The notes under the pieces were generated by a model, which made no database searches, was not told the origin of the DNA, and saw only the letters and a list, made by a program, of their open reading frames with translations. Below are positions 20,629-32,313 of a stretch of 64,000 nt of DNA, piece by piece (position 1 is the first letter of the stretch; every line of letters begins with the position of its first letter). This stretch comes from Dactylorhiza incarnata (Eukaryota > Streptophyta > Magnoliopsida > Asparagales > Orchidaceae): contig JAWHQI010000028.1 of assembly GCA_033032865.1 (NCBI GenBank), positions 7,769,001 through 7,833,000 of the forward strand, given 5' to 3'. A program made the translations under genes and the position numbers.

Positions 20629-23439
20629 TGTAACGTCCCTAGTTTTTTGTTAATTATTTACGTGATCGCTGTGGCGTAATTTTGGCGTAAGTACGTTACG
20701 TCAGCTCGTTAGGTTTATTTTTGAGCCTTAGCTTAGTTAAAGTATGTAATTTAGATCGAGCGTGCGAGATTTAGCGTCGTTTTGATTTGTAGAGAAGATT
20801 TTGTGTAGTTATTGAGAATTTAGCTTCGAGAAGCTTTTACCCGAGTTTGGCTCGTCGGAATTGAATTCTGACTTCGCCGTTGGATTCGTAGCGCCGTGTT
20901 TCACTTAAGGGGCGAATTTCGTTGAAATCCGAGGTTACTTGGTCGCCCTCGCAGTTTAAGTAAATTGGGGTATTATTTATTAATTAAATAATAAATTTAG
21001 GTTTAATATAAATACCTAAATATCCCCTCCCTATTCATTATCTTCTCCATCGATCCCAAACCATCCGCCGAGCGATAAAGGCGAGTGCGGAGTGTCGTGG
21101 AGCTTCCAGCCAGCGATTCGAAGGCTGTAGTTGTCGGAATCGTGTTTGGAGAGTTGATTCGGAAAGCTCTCGGCGAGATCTTCGTTATAGTGGAAAGCAT
21201 TTTCCGTTTAGTGGAATTTTTGGGAGTTAGGGTTGTGACCTAACCCTCCTTTTTTGGTCCTCTTTGGTCCGAAAAGTTTCATGTTGTGGTGCTTGAGTGT
21301 TTCTTTGGCGGATCCTTAGCTTTCGAAGTGGTGAAATTGGTTTGTTTGCAAGATTTGAGGCTAGTGGCTTTCTCCTCCTTATTCTCATTTTCAGTTTCCT
21401 GGTTACCTTGTTTATGGATTCTGGATGATGTTTTCTTCTCCTGATGTTGCTTGTTTGCTTTCCAAGAGCTACCCTTTTATTTTCTCGAAAAGTGTCAGCA
21501 TTTCTAATTACTATTTTTCGAGAGCTACCTTTCATTTTTATAGTTCTCGAGAAGTCAGCTTTTCCAAATTTTGCCTTCCTGTAGCTTTTTACTTCTCGAG
21601 AAGTCTGCCTGACCAAATTAATTTTCTCGAGAGGCTTCAGTCTGTCTGATTTATTTTGCCTGTAGCATAAATTTCCCGAGAGATCAGAACTTCTCGAGAA
21701 ATATTATTCTTTTCCCTTTCTTCCTGCGATCGACGAACAGATTACAAATTCGTCGATCAGTTCTTGGGTTCGTCGAACGGCGTTCGACGAACAGTTTGGT
21801 GTTCGTCGAACGGCGTTTGACGAACGGCCTTCTGATCGTCAAATGTAGAGCTGCGTTTGACGAAGGTCCTTGTGTTCGTCAAATGGAGTTCGACGAACAG
21901 TCTTGGTTCGTCAAACCCCGTTCGACGAACATCCCGTTTCTCTCTTTTTCTGCTATTTTATTCCCGTCTGCCTCTTCTCGATAGGGTTGCCTGCTTCCTT
22001 TAAATCTCTCGAGAGGTGCTTTCCTTCCCTCCTTTTATCTCTCGAGAGGTGTTTTCCTAGCTCCCTTAAATCCTTGTAAGGTTAGTGTTATGATTCTTTT
22101 TACTTCTCGAGTTTTTCCTGTTAAGATCTTGTGAGTATTTCTCGAAAGACCTGTACAGTCTCCTTTTGCTCTCGAGAAATCCTGTGCTGCTCCTTTGTTT
22201 TTCTCCCTTGCTTATTCCTTTATGTCCTTGTGTTTGTGTGAGAACCCTGGACCTTTATGAATCGTTGCGTAGTACTTATTTCATGGTGACCCTATTCTTA
22301 AGGTGTTTTGGTGCTTGTATCTCGGGCTACGTCCCGTGCCTTAATTAAAATTTATTAAATAAAAAAGGAATGTATTTAGCCTTAAACGGTGGCCATTCTA
22401 TAGGTGAACCGCAGGCTTGGCCATGGTCCCATGGGCCGTGTTTGGGTGGAAGAGGATAAAGTACCACCACCCGTATGTTTTTTTTGGCTTTTCGGGTTGA
22501 CAGAGGATAAAGTACCGCCGCCCGTTTAATTTGAGCTGATCAGTCTCTTTAATAAAATTTACAAGATAATTGGACTATGCTTGTTCCTCTTCTTGACATT
22601 AGTGCACTCGGTGCTTGTTAGTTCTTTGTTGAGAACCTTCTCTTTCGGTAAATCTGGCTTGGGTTAGTACCCCTTATGCCTTGCTTGCTTTTCTGCTAGT
22701 TTTTCTGCCACTTGTAATTCCTTGCTGAGGCGTTCTTTGTTTTATTGAATGCCTCAGGTTCAGAGCCATAGCGGCTAGTGGTGTAGCCAGGAGTTCAGAG
22801 TTTTTGTAGTGGTTCACCCCGCTTCTGCGAGGTAGCTGTCTTTAGTTTTCTTCTTGTGATCAGATATACTAGTTGGTGCCAATGGGTTAGTGTCATGCTG
22901 TTGACGCCCATTGTGCCCTTTTTATGCTATATAGTTTATTTGCTAGTTGGATGCCACTACAATTTAGATCTTGTGTATCTTACTCTCTGGAAATGATTTA
23001 TGTTAGGTGCACTATAGTTATAAAATGACATTTCCTTCATCCTCATTGCATTCTTTTTAACTAAAACCCTTATCTTTAAAGTCGCCTAAAAGTATTTTCT
23101 ATACTAACAATACGCCTAGTTATGTGCATATCATTTACTTTATGTCCTGTCATTACATACATTTAGGACTTTAAGAGAACTGAATCAAGTACTTTCTGCT
23201 GCGATTATATATACTTTCTCGGTGGACTAGTTGATCCGCGAACTGAGAGACACAGTTCTTACCTCAAACCCTGATAAATGATTTCAAATGATGATCTATC
23301 ATATAATCCTGTTTTGATTAATTAAGCATTAGGTCCCCGCCTGAACGTCTGTAGTTGTCTCCTGCATGACGTGGCATCATGACGTGTATTTTCTCTTACT
23401 CTGATATTCCTAAATTCGGAGAAAATGCGGGTTGTGACA
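20629..23439 (+). repeat. 3' LTR of element G (2.8 kb)
   Basis: Starts TGTAACGTCC and ends GTGACA; the last 95 bp match 1-87. A TATA-like TAATATAAATA lies near 21004. Downstream are arrays of two palindromes: CTCGAG-centred sites at 21480-21700 and 21960-22190, and TTCGTCGAACG/CGTTCGACGAA sites at 21725-21930. The rest (22190-23400) has no gene. Confidence 0.85.
21480..22190 (+). repeat. Two interleaved palindrome arrays in the G LTR
   Basis: About a dozen TTCTCGAGAAG-like sites flank a block of about ten TTCGACGAAC-like sites, several joined head to head as GTTCGTCGAACGGCGTTCGA. They lie downstream of the TATA-like motif, so they are probably transcribed. Confidence 0.8.
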
Positions 23440-23937
23440 GTCGAGTTGGCAACCTCAGCCATGCAGACATCCTCTTCAACTGGATCTAACATAGTGTGAC
23501 AAGCACGTGCTACTGCCTGCGAGTCAACCTTAACAACAATATCAGAAATAGGTAAAATGCTATGCAAGGAAGATGGAAGAGCAGTGCTCGGCAAATCATC
23601 GGGCACAGACTCCTCACAAATAATGGACTCAATACAAGATGACATATGTTCCCTTGAAGTAGATACATCCATGTCGGGGCTTGAATCAACACAAGCATCA
23701 ATACAAGTACTAGTGTTTCTCCCTTCAAAATCTGATGGTGGCACCAGTACATAACCCGATACAGAAGGGGTGCTGCAAGATACTGGAGTAGAGACAACCC
23801 GAATATCCGGTTCGTCATCCTCCTCTAGTTGCGCTAAGTATTCAACACATTTCGCCACTGAGTGATCCAAACTCTGGCAAAATAGACACCGCTTAACGAG
23901 TTTCATCGGCACAACAGGTGCTAAAGTCGTAAATAAG
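23440..23937 (-). pseudogene. Element F gag-like ORF, distal part
   Basis: Minus-strand frame with a CCHC knuckle (CLFCQSLDHSVAKC, near 23880) followed by a Ser/Asp/Glu-rich stretch. It joins in frame to the segment at 30463-30684 once element E is removed, so E inserted into one ORF. It is cut at 23440 by the 3' LTR of G. The product is unrecognised apart from the knuckle; neither protease nor RT is seen. ATAAG at 23933-23937 is the target duplication of E. Confidence 0.6.
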
Positions 23938-25128
23938 TGTTGAAATTGTTGAACTGGAAGTTAGAGGACTTTTGGACCTGGGCGGTCTGGGAGGAGGTCG
24001 GGCGGTCTGGCGTGACCGCACGACTTGGAGGTCTGCCTCTGCTGTCTGGCTTGTCTTAGCCTAGCTGCGGTCTCCTGGCTTGATCGCTGGTATAGGTCCA
24101 AGTCGGCTGGAGGTGAGGCCGCGCGGTCTGTCTCTGACCGCGTGGCGGGTTGATCATCTTCAGGTTTCTTCCAGGATGCGGTCTAGTGGCTGACCGGGCT
24201 TTCTGGTGGCGTTCGCGGACTAAGGTTCTTATTCGCTTGGTCTCAGTTCGCGGTCTCAGGAGGAGACTGGTTTGCGAGCTGGATGCTGTTCGCGGTCTCA
24301 GGTGGAGACCGACATTTTGACAAAAGTTCGCGGGTTGATGGCGAACTGGCTGTGGTCGCGGTCTCGGGCGAACACAGGGGGTGAACAGCTTCGGGCGGTC
24401 TGGCGATCTCCTTTGGAGTCGCGTTCTACTGTGAGAGTGGCGGTCTCTCATGGTTGATGTTGAAGCTAGCGAGTTCACCAAAATGAAGCAGAAGTTCTGT
24501 TGCTGATCGCGCGGGTTGACCGGTCTTGTCACGCGGTCTGGAGGGTGGTGATCCTATCTCATAGGGTGGTGACTGGATCAGGTCTCACGCCTATAAATAG
24601 GAGCCACTGTAGCAGCAATGTAGAGACACCAAGTGTAAGCTGAGTTCGCTTCTTTCCTGCGGTCTCTATTTGTCTGACCGGGCGGTCTACTGATTGAATT
24701 CCTCTTGTGCAGCTTCTACGGATAGTGCGGGCAGCAGCGATCACCTCTTCCTCTGAAAGTGTTCGGGCGGTCTGCGGCTTGGAGTTGTGTTGCTGGAGTT
24801 CGGGAGAATCAGGAGGTCAGAAGGAAGGGTGCGGTCGGATCAGCGGGTTGGTGTTGTTCTGAGATCGGCAGCGGGTTGCGGTCTGGCGGGTTGCTGAGGT
24901 CGCAAGGGAGACCGCGCGGTCTCAAGTTGTCTTCGACATTGTATCTTTTCCTTTGGTGTTTGTGCTGGCGAAATCATGTCTCGCCAAGCATGCCTTGCCT
25001 TGTAATTTGAAGTTGCTATCAATAAAGATCACTTGTTTGCCTAAAGTTGTTTCTAGTTGTTTTTGGCTAGTATCTCTAAGTTGACTAGCTCCTGCTCGCT
25101 CCATAAAGGTCTTTCGAAAAATTTCACA
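23938..25128 (+). repeat. 5' LTR of element E
   Basis: Starts TGTTGAAATTG and ends TTTCACA. Motifs GCGGTCT and AGACCGC in both orientations crowd 23980-24560, directly before the TATA box CTATAAATAGG at about 24590. Confidence 0.9.
24590..24600 (+). promoter_or_regulatory. TATA box of the E 5' LTR
   Basis: CTATAAATAGG follows the GCGGTCT cluster. The same box is at about 29924 in the 3' LTR and, reversed, at 49208-49217 in element D. Confidence 0.75.
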
Positions 25129-25146
25129 TGGTATCAGAGGTAGGTT
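25129..25146 (+). promoter_or_regulatory. PBS of element E
   Basis: TGGTATCAGAGGTAGGTT immediately follows the 5' LTR and fits initiator tRNA-Met. Confidence 0.88.
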
Positions 25147-25215
25147 GGAGTGGTTGAGCAGTGAGTAACTTAGAGTAGCCATCGCCTTTTTGAAGAAGGA
25201 ACCGGTGGAAGAACA

Positions 25216-28200
25216 ATGGAAGCTGGATTTGCAAGGGGTCTTGGGATTGAGGTGCTTACATCGACTAACTTCAAGAAGTGGAAGTCGTGTATGCAAAGCT
25301 ATCTTCTAGGTGAGGACCTCTGGGAGGTTGTTGGAGGAGATCAGACGCAGGAAGTTGTTCCGGAAGGGGATAATGGGGCTGAGGTGAGAACTTGGAGGAG
25401 GACGAATGCGAAGGCAGAGTTCACTCTGAAGAGGGCAATCTCACCTGACCTGTTTGATCACATCTTGGGGTGTGGATCAGCTGCGGAAATCTGGAGAGCC
25501 CTGGATGGGCTGTTTAACAAGAAGAATGTAGCAAGGCTACAGTTCTTGGAGAATGAGCTGGCAAGGTCGGTTCAGGTTGATCTTTCTATCTCCACTTTCT
25601 TTTTGAAGATGAACTTATGCGCTGAAATCTCAGCATTGGATCCTGATGAACCTATTTCTGAGGCGAAGCTGAAGAAGCACATCATCCGCGGCTTGCGGAA
25701 GGAATATGTTGCCTTTGTGATGTCGGTGCAGGGATGGGCAAATCAGCCGTCTCTGTTGGAGCTGGAGAACTTGCTTGCATCGCAAGAAAGTTTGGCAAGG
25801 CAGATGGCGGGGATGTCCGTGACTGGGGGAGATGGCGAGGTGCTCTTCTCGGGGAAGAAGAAGAAGTAGGATAAGAAGAAGATCGCGGGAGGCAATGGGC
25901 CTTCAACTTCTGGGCAGCAGGAAAGGGGGTATGCTCCCAAGGCTGACGGGAAGAAGAAGGGAGAAGGTCCGAAGTGCTTCAAGTGTGGCAAGTATGGCCA
26001 CATCAGGAAGGATTGCAGAGTGGTCACCCAAGCTGGGCATGCTGCTGAGACGGAGGAAGCTGAGGCCAGGCACATTGATGGAGGATGGGGAGGAGCCTTC
26101 TCGGCTTCTGTTGGAGCTGCGGCTCCTATCAACTATCTGGAGGACTGGATTGTGGACTCGGGGTGTGGTCATCACCTCACCGGAGACGAGACCAAGCTTT
26201 CTTCTACACAGCCCTATACAGGTAACAATGCAATCATTACTGCTGATAATACTGCGCATCCAGTAGAGAAGGTGGGGGTTGTTTCCTTGGGCAGTGATAG
26301 AGGGCCACTTACCTTAAAGAGTGTCTATCGCGTGCCTGGTATGAGGAAAAACCTCTTCTCCGTGACCAACGCTGTAGACGCTGGGTATCACGTTCTGTTC
26401 GGCCCAACAGAAGTGAAGTTTCTATGCAATTTTGAAGCTGTAAAGGCCGAGGTCGTTCATGTCGGGAGACGGGCAAAGGAGTTGTTCGTTTTATCGACAA
26501 GTTCCTACGTCGATAAGATGAAGACGAATGATGGTGCCGTTATATGGCATGTGAGGTTGGGGCACGTAGGGATGGACAAGTTGAAAGCTATGGCGGTGAG
26601 AGGTCTGGTCAAGGGCCTGCCAAGTCTATCTTCCTACGGTGAAGGTCATGTTTGCGCGGGATGTCAGTTCGGCAAGTCTCATCGACTACCGTTTGACAAG
26701 TCACAGACAAGGAGTAGTGTGCCGTTGGAGTGCATCCACGGTGACTTAATGGGACCTACTGCTACCCCAAGCCTCGGAGGCAGCAGATATATGCTGGTGC
26801 TGATCGATGATTACACCAGATATGTCTGGGTATTTTTTCTAAAGGAGAAGGCGGAGGCGTTTGCCAAGTTTGTGGAGTTCAAGGAACTCGTGGAGGGTCG
26901 GCTAGGACTGCGGGTGAAGAAGCTGAGAACTGACAATGGAGGGGAGTTCACCTCCAGTGAGTTCTCTACTTTTTGCAGGAAGGCAGGCATCCGGAGAGAA
27001 CTCACTTGTGCACATACTCCACAGCAGAACAGTGTTGCAGAGCAGAAGATCCGTCATCTGACGGAGACCTGCAAATGTTTGCTGCATACTAAGAGTACCC
27101 CAAAGTCCTTCTGGGCAGAGGGAATGTCTTGTGCTGCATACGTCATCAACAGAATGCTGTTGAGTCCCATCAACATGTTGACTCCGCATGAGATGATGTT
27201 CAAGGAGAAGCCAAGCGTCACACACCTTAGGGTGTTTGGATCCACCTGCTACGTGCATGTTCCAGATGCTCTTCGGATGAAGCTAGATGCGAAAGCCAGG
27301 AAGCTAGTCTTCGTGGGATACGATGAGCGGAAGAAAGGCTGGAAGTGCATGGACCCGGAGACGCGGAGATTTGTTGTATCTCGCGACGTCGTGTTCGATG
27401 AGGTGATATCTTACAAGGGGTCTTCTGGTGTGGAGCTACCAGAGAGCAGGGTGGAGGTTCCGGAGAAAGCTGTGGAAGATCTTCAGGTGGAGCTACCTGT
27501 GTCATCAAGTGGTCAATCTCCTTCTAGTTCTGAGACGGGGGCTTTTGGTTCTGGGAGCAGGGGGAGCGATACTCCTAGCACGTCTGGAAGAGGAGCTAGG
27601 GAAGAAGCAGCTGAAGATAATGCGGTTCAGGGGAAGGAGCTGAGGAGGTCGAAGCGAACTATCACTGCCCCTGATCGCTATACAGGAGGAAACATGGTGA
27701 GCTTTTTCTCATGTTTCTTTGCTGGTCCATTGTATGAGAGGGAACCGTCGAGATTTGAGAAGGCCCGAGGTGTGAAGGAGTGGGACATTGCGATGCAAGA
27801 AGAGATGGCAGCTCTCGAGAAGAATGAGACCTGGTCTCTGGTGCCCAAGCCTAAGGGCACCACTCCTGTCACATGTAAGTGGGTCTACAAGCTGAAGAAG
27901 AAAGCTGACGGCAGTATCGAGCGATACGCGGCTCGCCTTGTAGCTCGGGGGTTCTCGCAGCAATACGGTGAAGACTACGAGGAGACATTCAGTCCGGTGG
28001 CAAAAATGACTTTAGTTCGAGTTGTGATTGCCTTGGCGGCGTGTTGGGGGTGGAAGATTTGGCAGCTCGACGTAAAGAATGCCTTCTTTTACGGCGAGAT
28101 TGACAAGGACATCTTCATGGTTCAGCCACCAGGCTTCGTATCTGAAGAATTTTCGGAGCATGTCTGCAAGATGAAGAAGGCCCTGTATGGGTTGAAGCAA

Positions 28201-29289
28201 GCGCCGAGGGCGTGGTATGGGAAGATCGCAGAATATCTTCTATTCTGTGGATTTGGTGCTTCAGACTCAGACTCAAGCTTGTTCATCAAGAAGAGCAGGG
28301 AGCTTCAAGTCATCGTGCTGCTATACGTCGACAATATGATCGTGATGGGGAATTCGAAGGAGGAGGTAGCTCAGCTTCGAGCCGAGCTGTCCATCAGGTT
28401 CGAGATGAAGGACTTAGGTGAGCTTCACCATTTCCTTGGACTCGAGGTGCAGAGGAAGGAAGGTGGAGTGCTGGTCTCCCAGTCTGGATATGCGGAGTGG
28501 ATCGTTGAGCGATTCGGCATGAAGGAAGGGAAGTGCATCTCCACACCTATAGAGAAGGCTATGAAGCTTCGGACGGATGAGGGGAGGATTCTGCAAGATC
28601 CGTTGGTGTTCCGAGCTCTGGTTGGGAGCTTGATTTATCTGACGATCACGAGGCCGGATATTGCATATGCAATTGGCAGAGTGAGTCGATATATGGCGGA
28701 GCCTCGGGTACCTCATCTGCTAGCGGCCAAGAACATTCTGAAGTATGTCAAGGCGACCTCGGATATGGGTCTCCTTTACAGGAGGTATGCGGGCTTCGAG
28801 GTGCATGGGTACATGGATGCTGACTACGGGAGAGATTCGGATGATCGGAAGTCGACGTCTAGATACGCCTTCATGGTGGGCCCCACGGCTATATCATGGT
28901 GCAGCAAGAAGCAGGATTCCGTGTCGGTCTCAACCACGGAAGAGGAATACAAGGCTTCGGGTTTGGCAGCTCAGGAAGCCATATGGCTTAGGAGATTCGT
29001 TGGAGATGTCCATAAGGAGGTTCGGGAGCCGACTCTGCTCCGCGGTGACAATGAGAGTGCTCTCAAACTGGTGACCAATCCAGTTTGTCACGCGAGGACC
29101 AAGCATATCGAGATCGAGCACCACTTCATACGGGAGAAGGTGCTGGAGGGATCTCTTTCGGTCGAGCATGTGTGAAGTGCGGACAACGTGGCGGACATCT
29201 TCACAAAGGCGCTGGCAAAGGGGCCGTTCACACGGCTAAGGAGCCTACTGGGGCTAGTTTCAACTTCCCACTTCAAGGGGGAGTGTTGA
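25216..29289 (+). pseudogene. Element E copia gag-pol, two stops and an altered RT active site
   Basis: A single 1357-codon frame from the ATG at 25216 to the TGA at 29287-29289, just inside the 3' LTR, broken by TAG at 25867 and TGA at 29173. In order: copia-type Gag with NFKKWKSCM near the start, CCHC knuckle (CFKCGKYGHIRKDC, 25978), protease DSGCGHHLTGD (26155), integrase with CAGCQFGKSH, HGDLMGP and RTDNGGEF, RT with KARL-type start altered to YAARL, and RNase H with DADYGRDSDDRKST. The RT catalytic motif near 28325 reads YVDN instead of YVDD, which removes a metal-binding Asp. Element D keeps YVDD. Both stops fit single-base changes when compared with D (Trp and Arg there). Confidence 0.9.
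29269..29283 (+). promoter_or_regulatory. Polypurine tract of element E
   Basis: CACTTCAAGGGGGAG lies directly before the 3' LTR and overlaps the end of pol. Confidence 0.8.
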
Positions 29290-30462
29290 AATTGTTGAAG
29301 TGGAAGTTAGAGGACTTTTGGACCTGGGCGGCCTGGGAGGAGGTCGGGCGGTCTGGCGTGACCGCATGACTTGGCGGTTTGCCTCTGCGGTCTGGCTTGT
29401 CTTAGCCTAGCTGGTGATCGCTGGTATAGGTCCAAGTCGGCTGGAGGTGAGGCCGCGCGGTCTATCTCTGACCGCGTGGCGGGTTGATCATCTTCAGGTT
29501 TCTTCCAGGATGCGGTCTAGTGGCTGACCAGGCTTTCTGGTGGCGTTCGCGGACTAAGGTTCTTAATCGCTCGGTCTCAGTTCGCGGTCTTAGGAGGAGA
29601 CTGGTTTGCGAGCTGGACGCTGTTCGCGATCTCAGGTGGAGACCGGCATGCGGACAGAAGTTCGCGAGTTGATGGCGAACTGGCTGTGGTCGCGGTCTCG
29701 GGCGAACACAGGGGGTGAACAGCTTCATGCGGTCTGGCGATCTCCTTTGGAGTCGCATTCTGCTGTGAGAGTGCCGGTCTCTTATGGTTGATGTTGAAGC
29801 TGGCGAGTTCACCAAAATGAAGCAGAAGTTCTGTTGCTGATCGCGCGGGTTGACCGGTCTGGTCGCGCGGTCTGGAGGGTGGTGATCCTATCTCATAGGG
29901 TGGTGACTGGATCAGGTCTCACGCCTATAAATAGGAGCCATTGTAGCAGCAATGTAGAGACACCAAGTGTAAGCTGAGTTCGCTTCATTCCTGCGGTCTC
30001 TATTTGTCTGACCGGGCGGTCTACTGATTGAATTCCTCTTGTGCAGCTTCTACGGATAGTGCGGGCAGCAGCGATCACCTCTTCCTCTGAAAGTGTTCGG
30101 GCGGTCTGCGGCTTGGAGTTGTGTTGCTGGAGTTCGGGAGAATCAGGAGGTCAGAAGGAAGGGTGCGGTCGGATCAGCGGGTTGGTGTTGTTCTGAGATC
30201 GGCAGCGGGTTGCGGTCTGGCGGGTTGCTGAGGTCGCAAGGGAGACCGCGCGGTCTCAAGTTGTCTTCAACATTATATCTTTTCCTTTGGTGTTTGTGCT
30301 GGCGAAATCATGTCTCGCCAAGCATGCCTTGCCTTGTAATTTGAAGTTGCTATCAATAAACATCACTTGTTTGCCTAAAGTTGTTTCTTGTTGTTTTTGG
30401 CTAGTATCTCTAAGTTGACTAGCTCCTGCTCGCTCCATAAAGGTCTTTTGAAAAATTTCACA
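29284..30462 (+). repeat. 3' LTR of element E
   Basis: Matches 23938-25128 except for scattered substitutions and a 12-bp deletion near 29411. It is followed by ATAAG. Confidence 0.9.
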
Positions 30463-30684
30463 ATAAGTGTGCCATAGAAGGTGCAGATGAGTAGCCATAG
30501 GACTTACGCACGCCATAGGGAGTACCAGACGAGGTCGGTGCTCCGTATGTTGAGCCATGAGTACAAGGGCTACTATACTCCTTGGGGCATCTATCGCTTG
30601 CATGAGAAATGCCTCCGCACCAACGATAACGAATATTAAAACTTGCCCACATTGGCCAAGGACAATCAATCTTCAACACAAACT
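30463..30684 (-). pseudogene. Element F gag-like ORF, proximal part
   Basis: Opens about 150 bp after the F primer site, without an ATG at its start. It contains a knuckle-like motif (YRWCGGISHASDRC) in which the first Cys is Tyr, then a Tyr/Gly/Ser-rich tract. The usual large Gag capsid region is missing between the PBS and this motif, so F is either deleted here or a non-autonomous form. ATAAG at 30463-30467 is the second TSD copy of E. Confidence 0.5.
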
Positions 30685-30855
30685 AACTTGCATAGACTCA
30701 TAGCAAACAACATAGTGATTCCAAATTGATATTAAAAAGAAAATAAAAAAAGTAAAACTAGATTCGAAAGAAAAGAAGCGAACTGATGTGTAACAGTCCT
30801 AACACAACATAAAGAGAATACCGTACTGCATTCCCCGGCAACGGCGCCAAAAACT
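30685..30855 (-). promoter_or_regulatory. PBS and short leader of element F
   Basis: On the minus strand, TGGCGCCGTTGCCGGGGA (30832-30849) matches the tRNA-Asp primer type and lies next to the LTR end at 30856. Confidence 0.8.
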
Positions 30856-32313
30856 TGATACGTTACGGCAAGTGCACTGGTCGCTGTCAAGTAATAATTT
30901 TGGGAATAATTTCCCCGAATGTCGATCTCTTGAGGAATGCAGGGTATGGTGAAGCGAATCATGTCGTGTGACGATTGTTACAACGAGCGAAATAAGTAAA
31001 ACAAGGGGCTTTGGTTGGTTGGTCTATACTAACAAACAAGAAAATAATGATGCGGGTCGAAGTCACCGCTTCGCTTGGCGAGATGAGTGCGCCGACCGCT
31101 ATGCCGGGCTTCGTTAGGCGAGTGGACGGAAAACAAGTGTGGAATGTGAGGGTCGCAATCACCTCTTTGCTAGTCACCGTTAGCCTTTGCTAAAGTGAGT
31201 CTCAAGTGAGTGAATGGAGTGGATGCGGGTGAGTGGTGATGAAGCACAACACAACACAATATCCAAGGTTAAGAAAAACAAGAAGCACTTTCATTCATAG
31301 ACAAATGAGAGTAGTCATGTTCATTACAAACTAATACAGCAACAAAAGGAAAGGGGGAGAATAAACCAATAGAGAAGACTAGGCGTCGATCTCAGCCGGA
31401 ATAGTGGGTTGTCAAACCACTTCCGGGCTCGGTCGATGTATGCTTTCGGAACCAAGAGACTATCACTATCTCCGATCTTGCTCCGTTGTCTTCGTTCGTC
31501 AAGTTTTATTCTTCTTCTTCTTCTTCCAAACTGAGGTTGCATAACTCGGAAACAGTGTTGTTGACGGCCGGGAATTCTTCCAAACTCTTGGAATCCGCTA
31601 GGGTTTCACCAGAGAGTGGTTCCTGGATGAAGGAGATGAGTGGAGATGGAGGAGGAGCGAAAACAACGCTGGGCAGAACTCAAAAATTGCGGGGCGGAAG
31701 TACGACCTGCCCTAATTCGCTGGGTGGCGTCATTAAGTACGCGCTGTGCGAAACAGTGTTCATGATCAGTGGCGTACGACCAGTGGTCGTGCGCACTAGA
31801 GGTAGGTGCTCGTGCGCGTTGTCTCGGCAGAACTTGTAACAGAAAATCTCACAGAAAAATTAGATACGCACGACCAGTGGCGCACGACCAGTGATCGTGC
31901 GCACTATAGCCAGTGGTCGTGCGTTTGGCAAGACAGAACTCGAAATTTAGGGGTTAAGTGCGCACGAGCAGTGGCGCACGACCAGTGGTCGTGCACAATA
32001 TAGTCAGTGGTCGTGCACAGTATTCCTGGGTAGATTTGCACCCGGAACACCAGCACGATGCCCGTATCAGCAGGAGGACTGCTCGGGCCACTGATCATGG
32101 CACTTAACTCATTCAATAATAACAACTAAACACAGCTCAATACTCAGAAATAATAAATATAAGATTCTACACCAAAATTGGGCTAGAAATGTGCACATTG
32201 AGTGGAATGACATTGAATCAATAAAGAAGAGAATATAGGTGAAAAGTGATGTGCACGTGAGTGAAAATATGCCCAGATGAGTCCTCAAAAGGGTATATAA
32301 TTTGGACTCATCA
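30856..32313 (-). repeat. 5' LTR of element F
   Basis: 1458 bp bounded by TGATACG at the left and ACTCATCA at the right on the plus strand. It is related to the LTRs of element C at both ends. It carries a three-unit array of CACGACCAGTGGTCGTG-like palindromes at about 31760-32020. GTGTT at 32314-32318 is the expected target duplication; the partner lies beyond the window. Confidence 0.8.

Larger units (their letters stand above)
15278..23439 (+). mobile_element. Element G: Tekay-type gypsy, main part
   Basis: Continuation of the element whose 5' LTR end and PBS are at 1-194. It contains a leader, a degenerate gag-pol with chromodomain, a PPT and a long 3' LTR. The lineage is inferred from the integrase and chromodomain arrangement and from the PPT and LTR start (GGGGGAGTGAC then TGTAACG). 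The target duplication at the right should be GTCGA (23440-23444); its partner lies outside the window. Confidence 0.85.
23938..30462 (+). mobile_element. Element E: Ty1/copia retrotransposon inserted in F
   Basis: Complete structure: LTRs 23938-25128 and 29284-30462, PBS, gag-pol, PPT and target duplication ATAAG on both sides (23933-23937 and 30463-30467). The LTRs differ by about 3% plus one 12-bp indel near 29411. It is the same family as element D but on the opposite strand. Confidence 0.92.

Noticed and set aside
25867..25869. TAG in E as a gag-pol readthrough signal
   Set aside because: It precedes the zinc knuckle, and the related element D has a Trp codon at this place.
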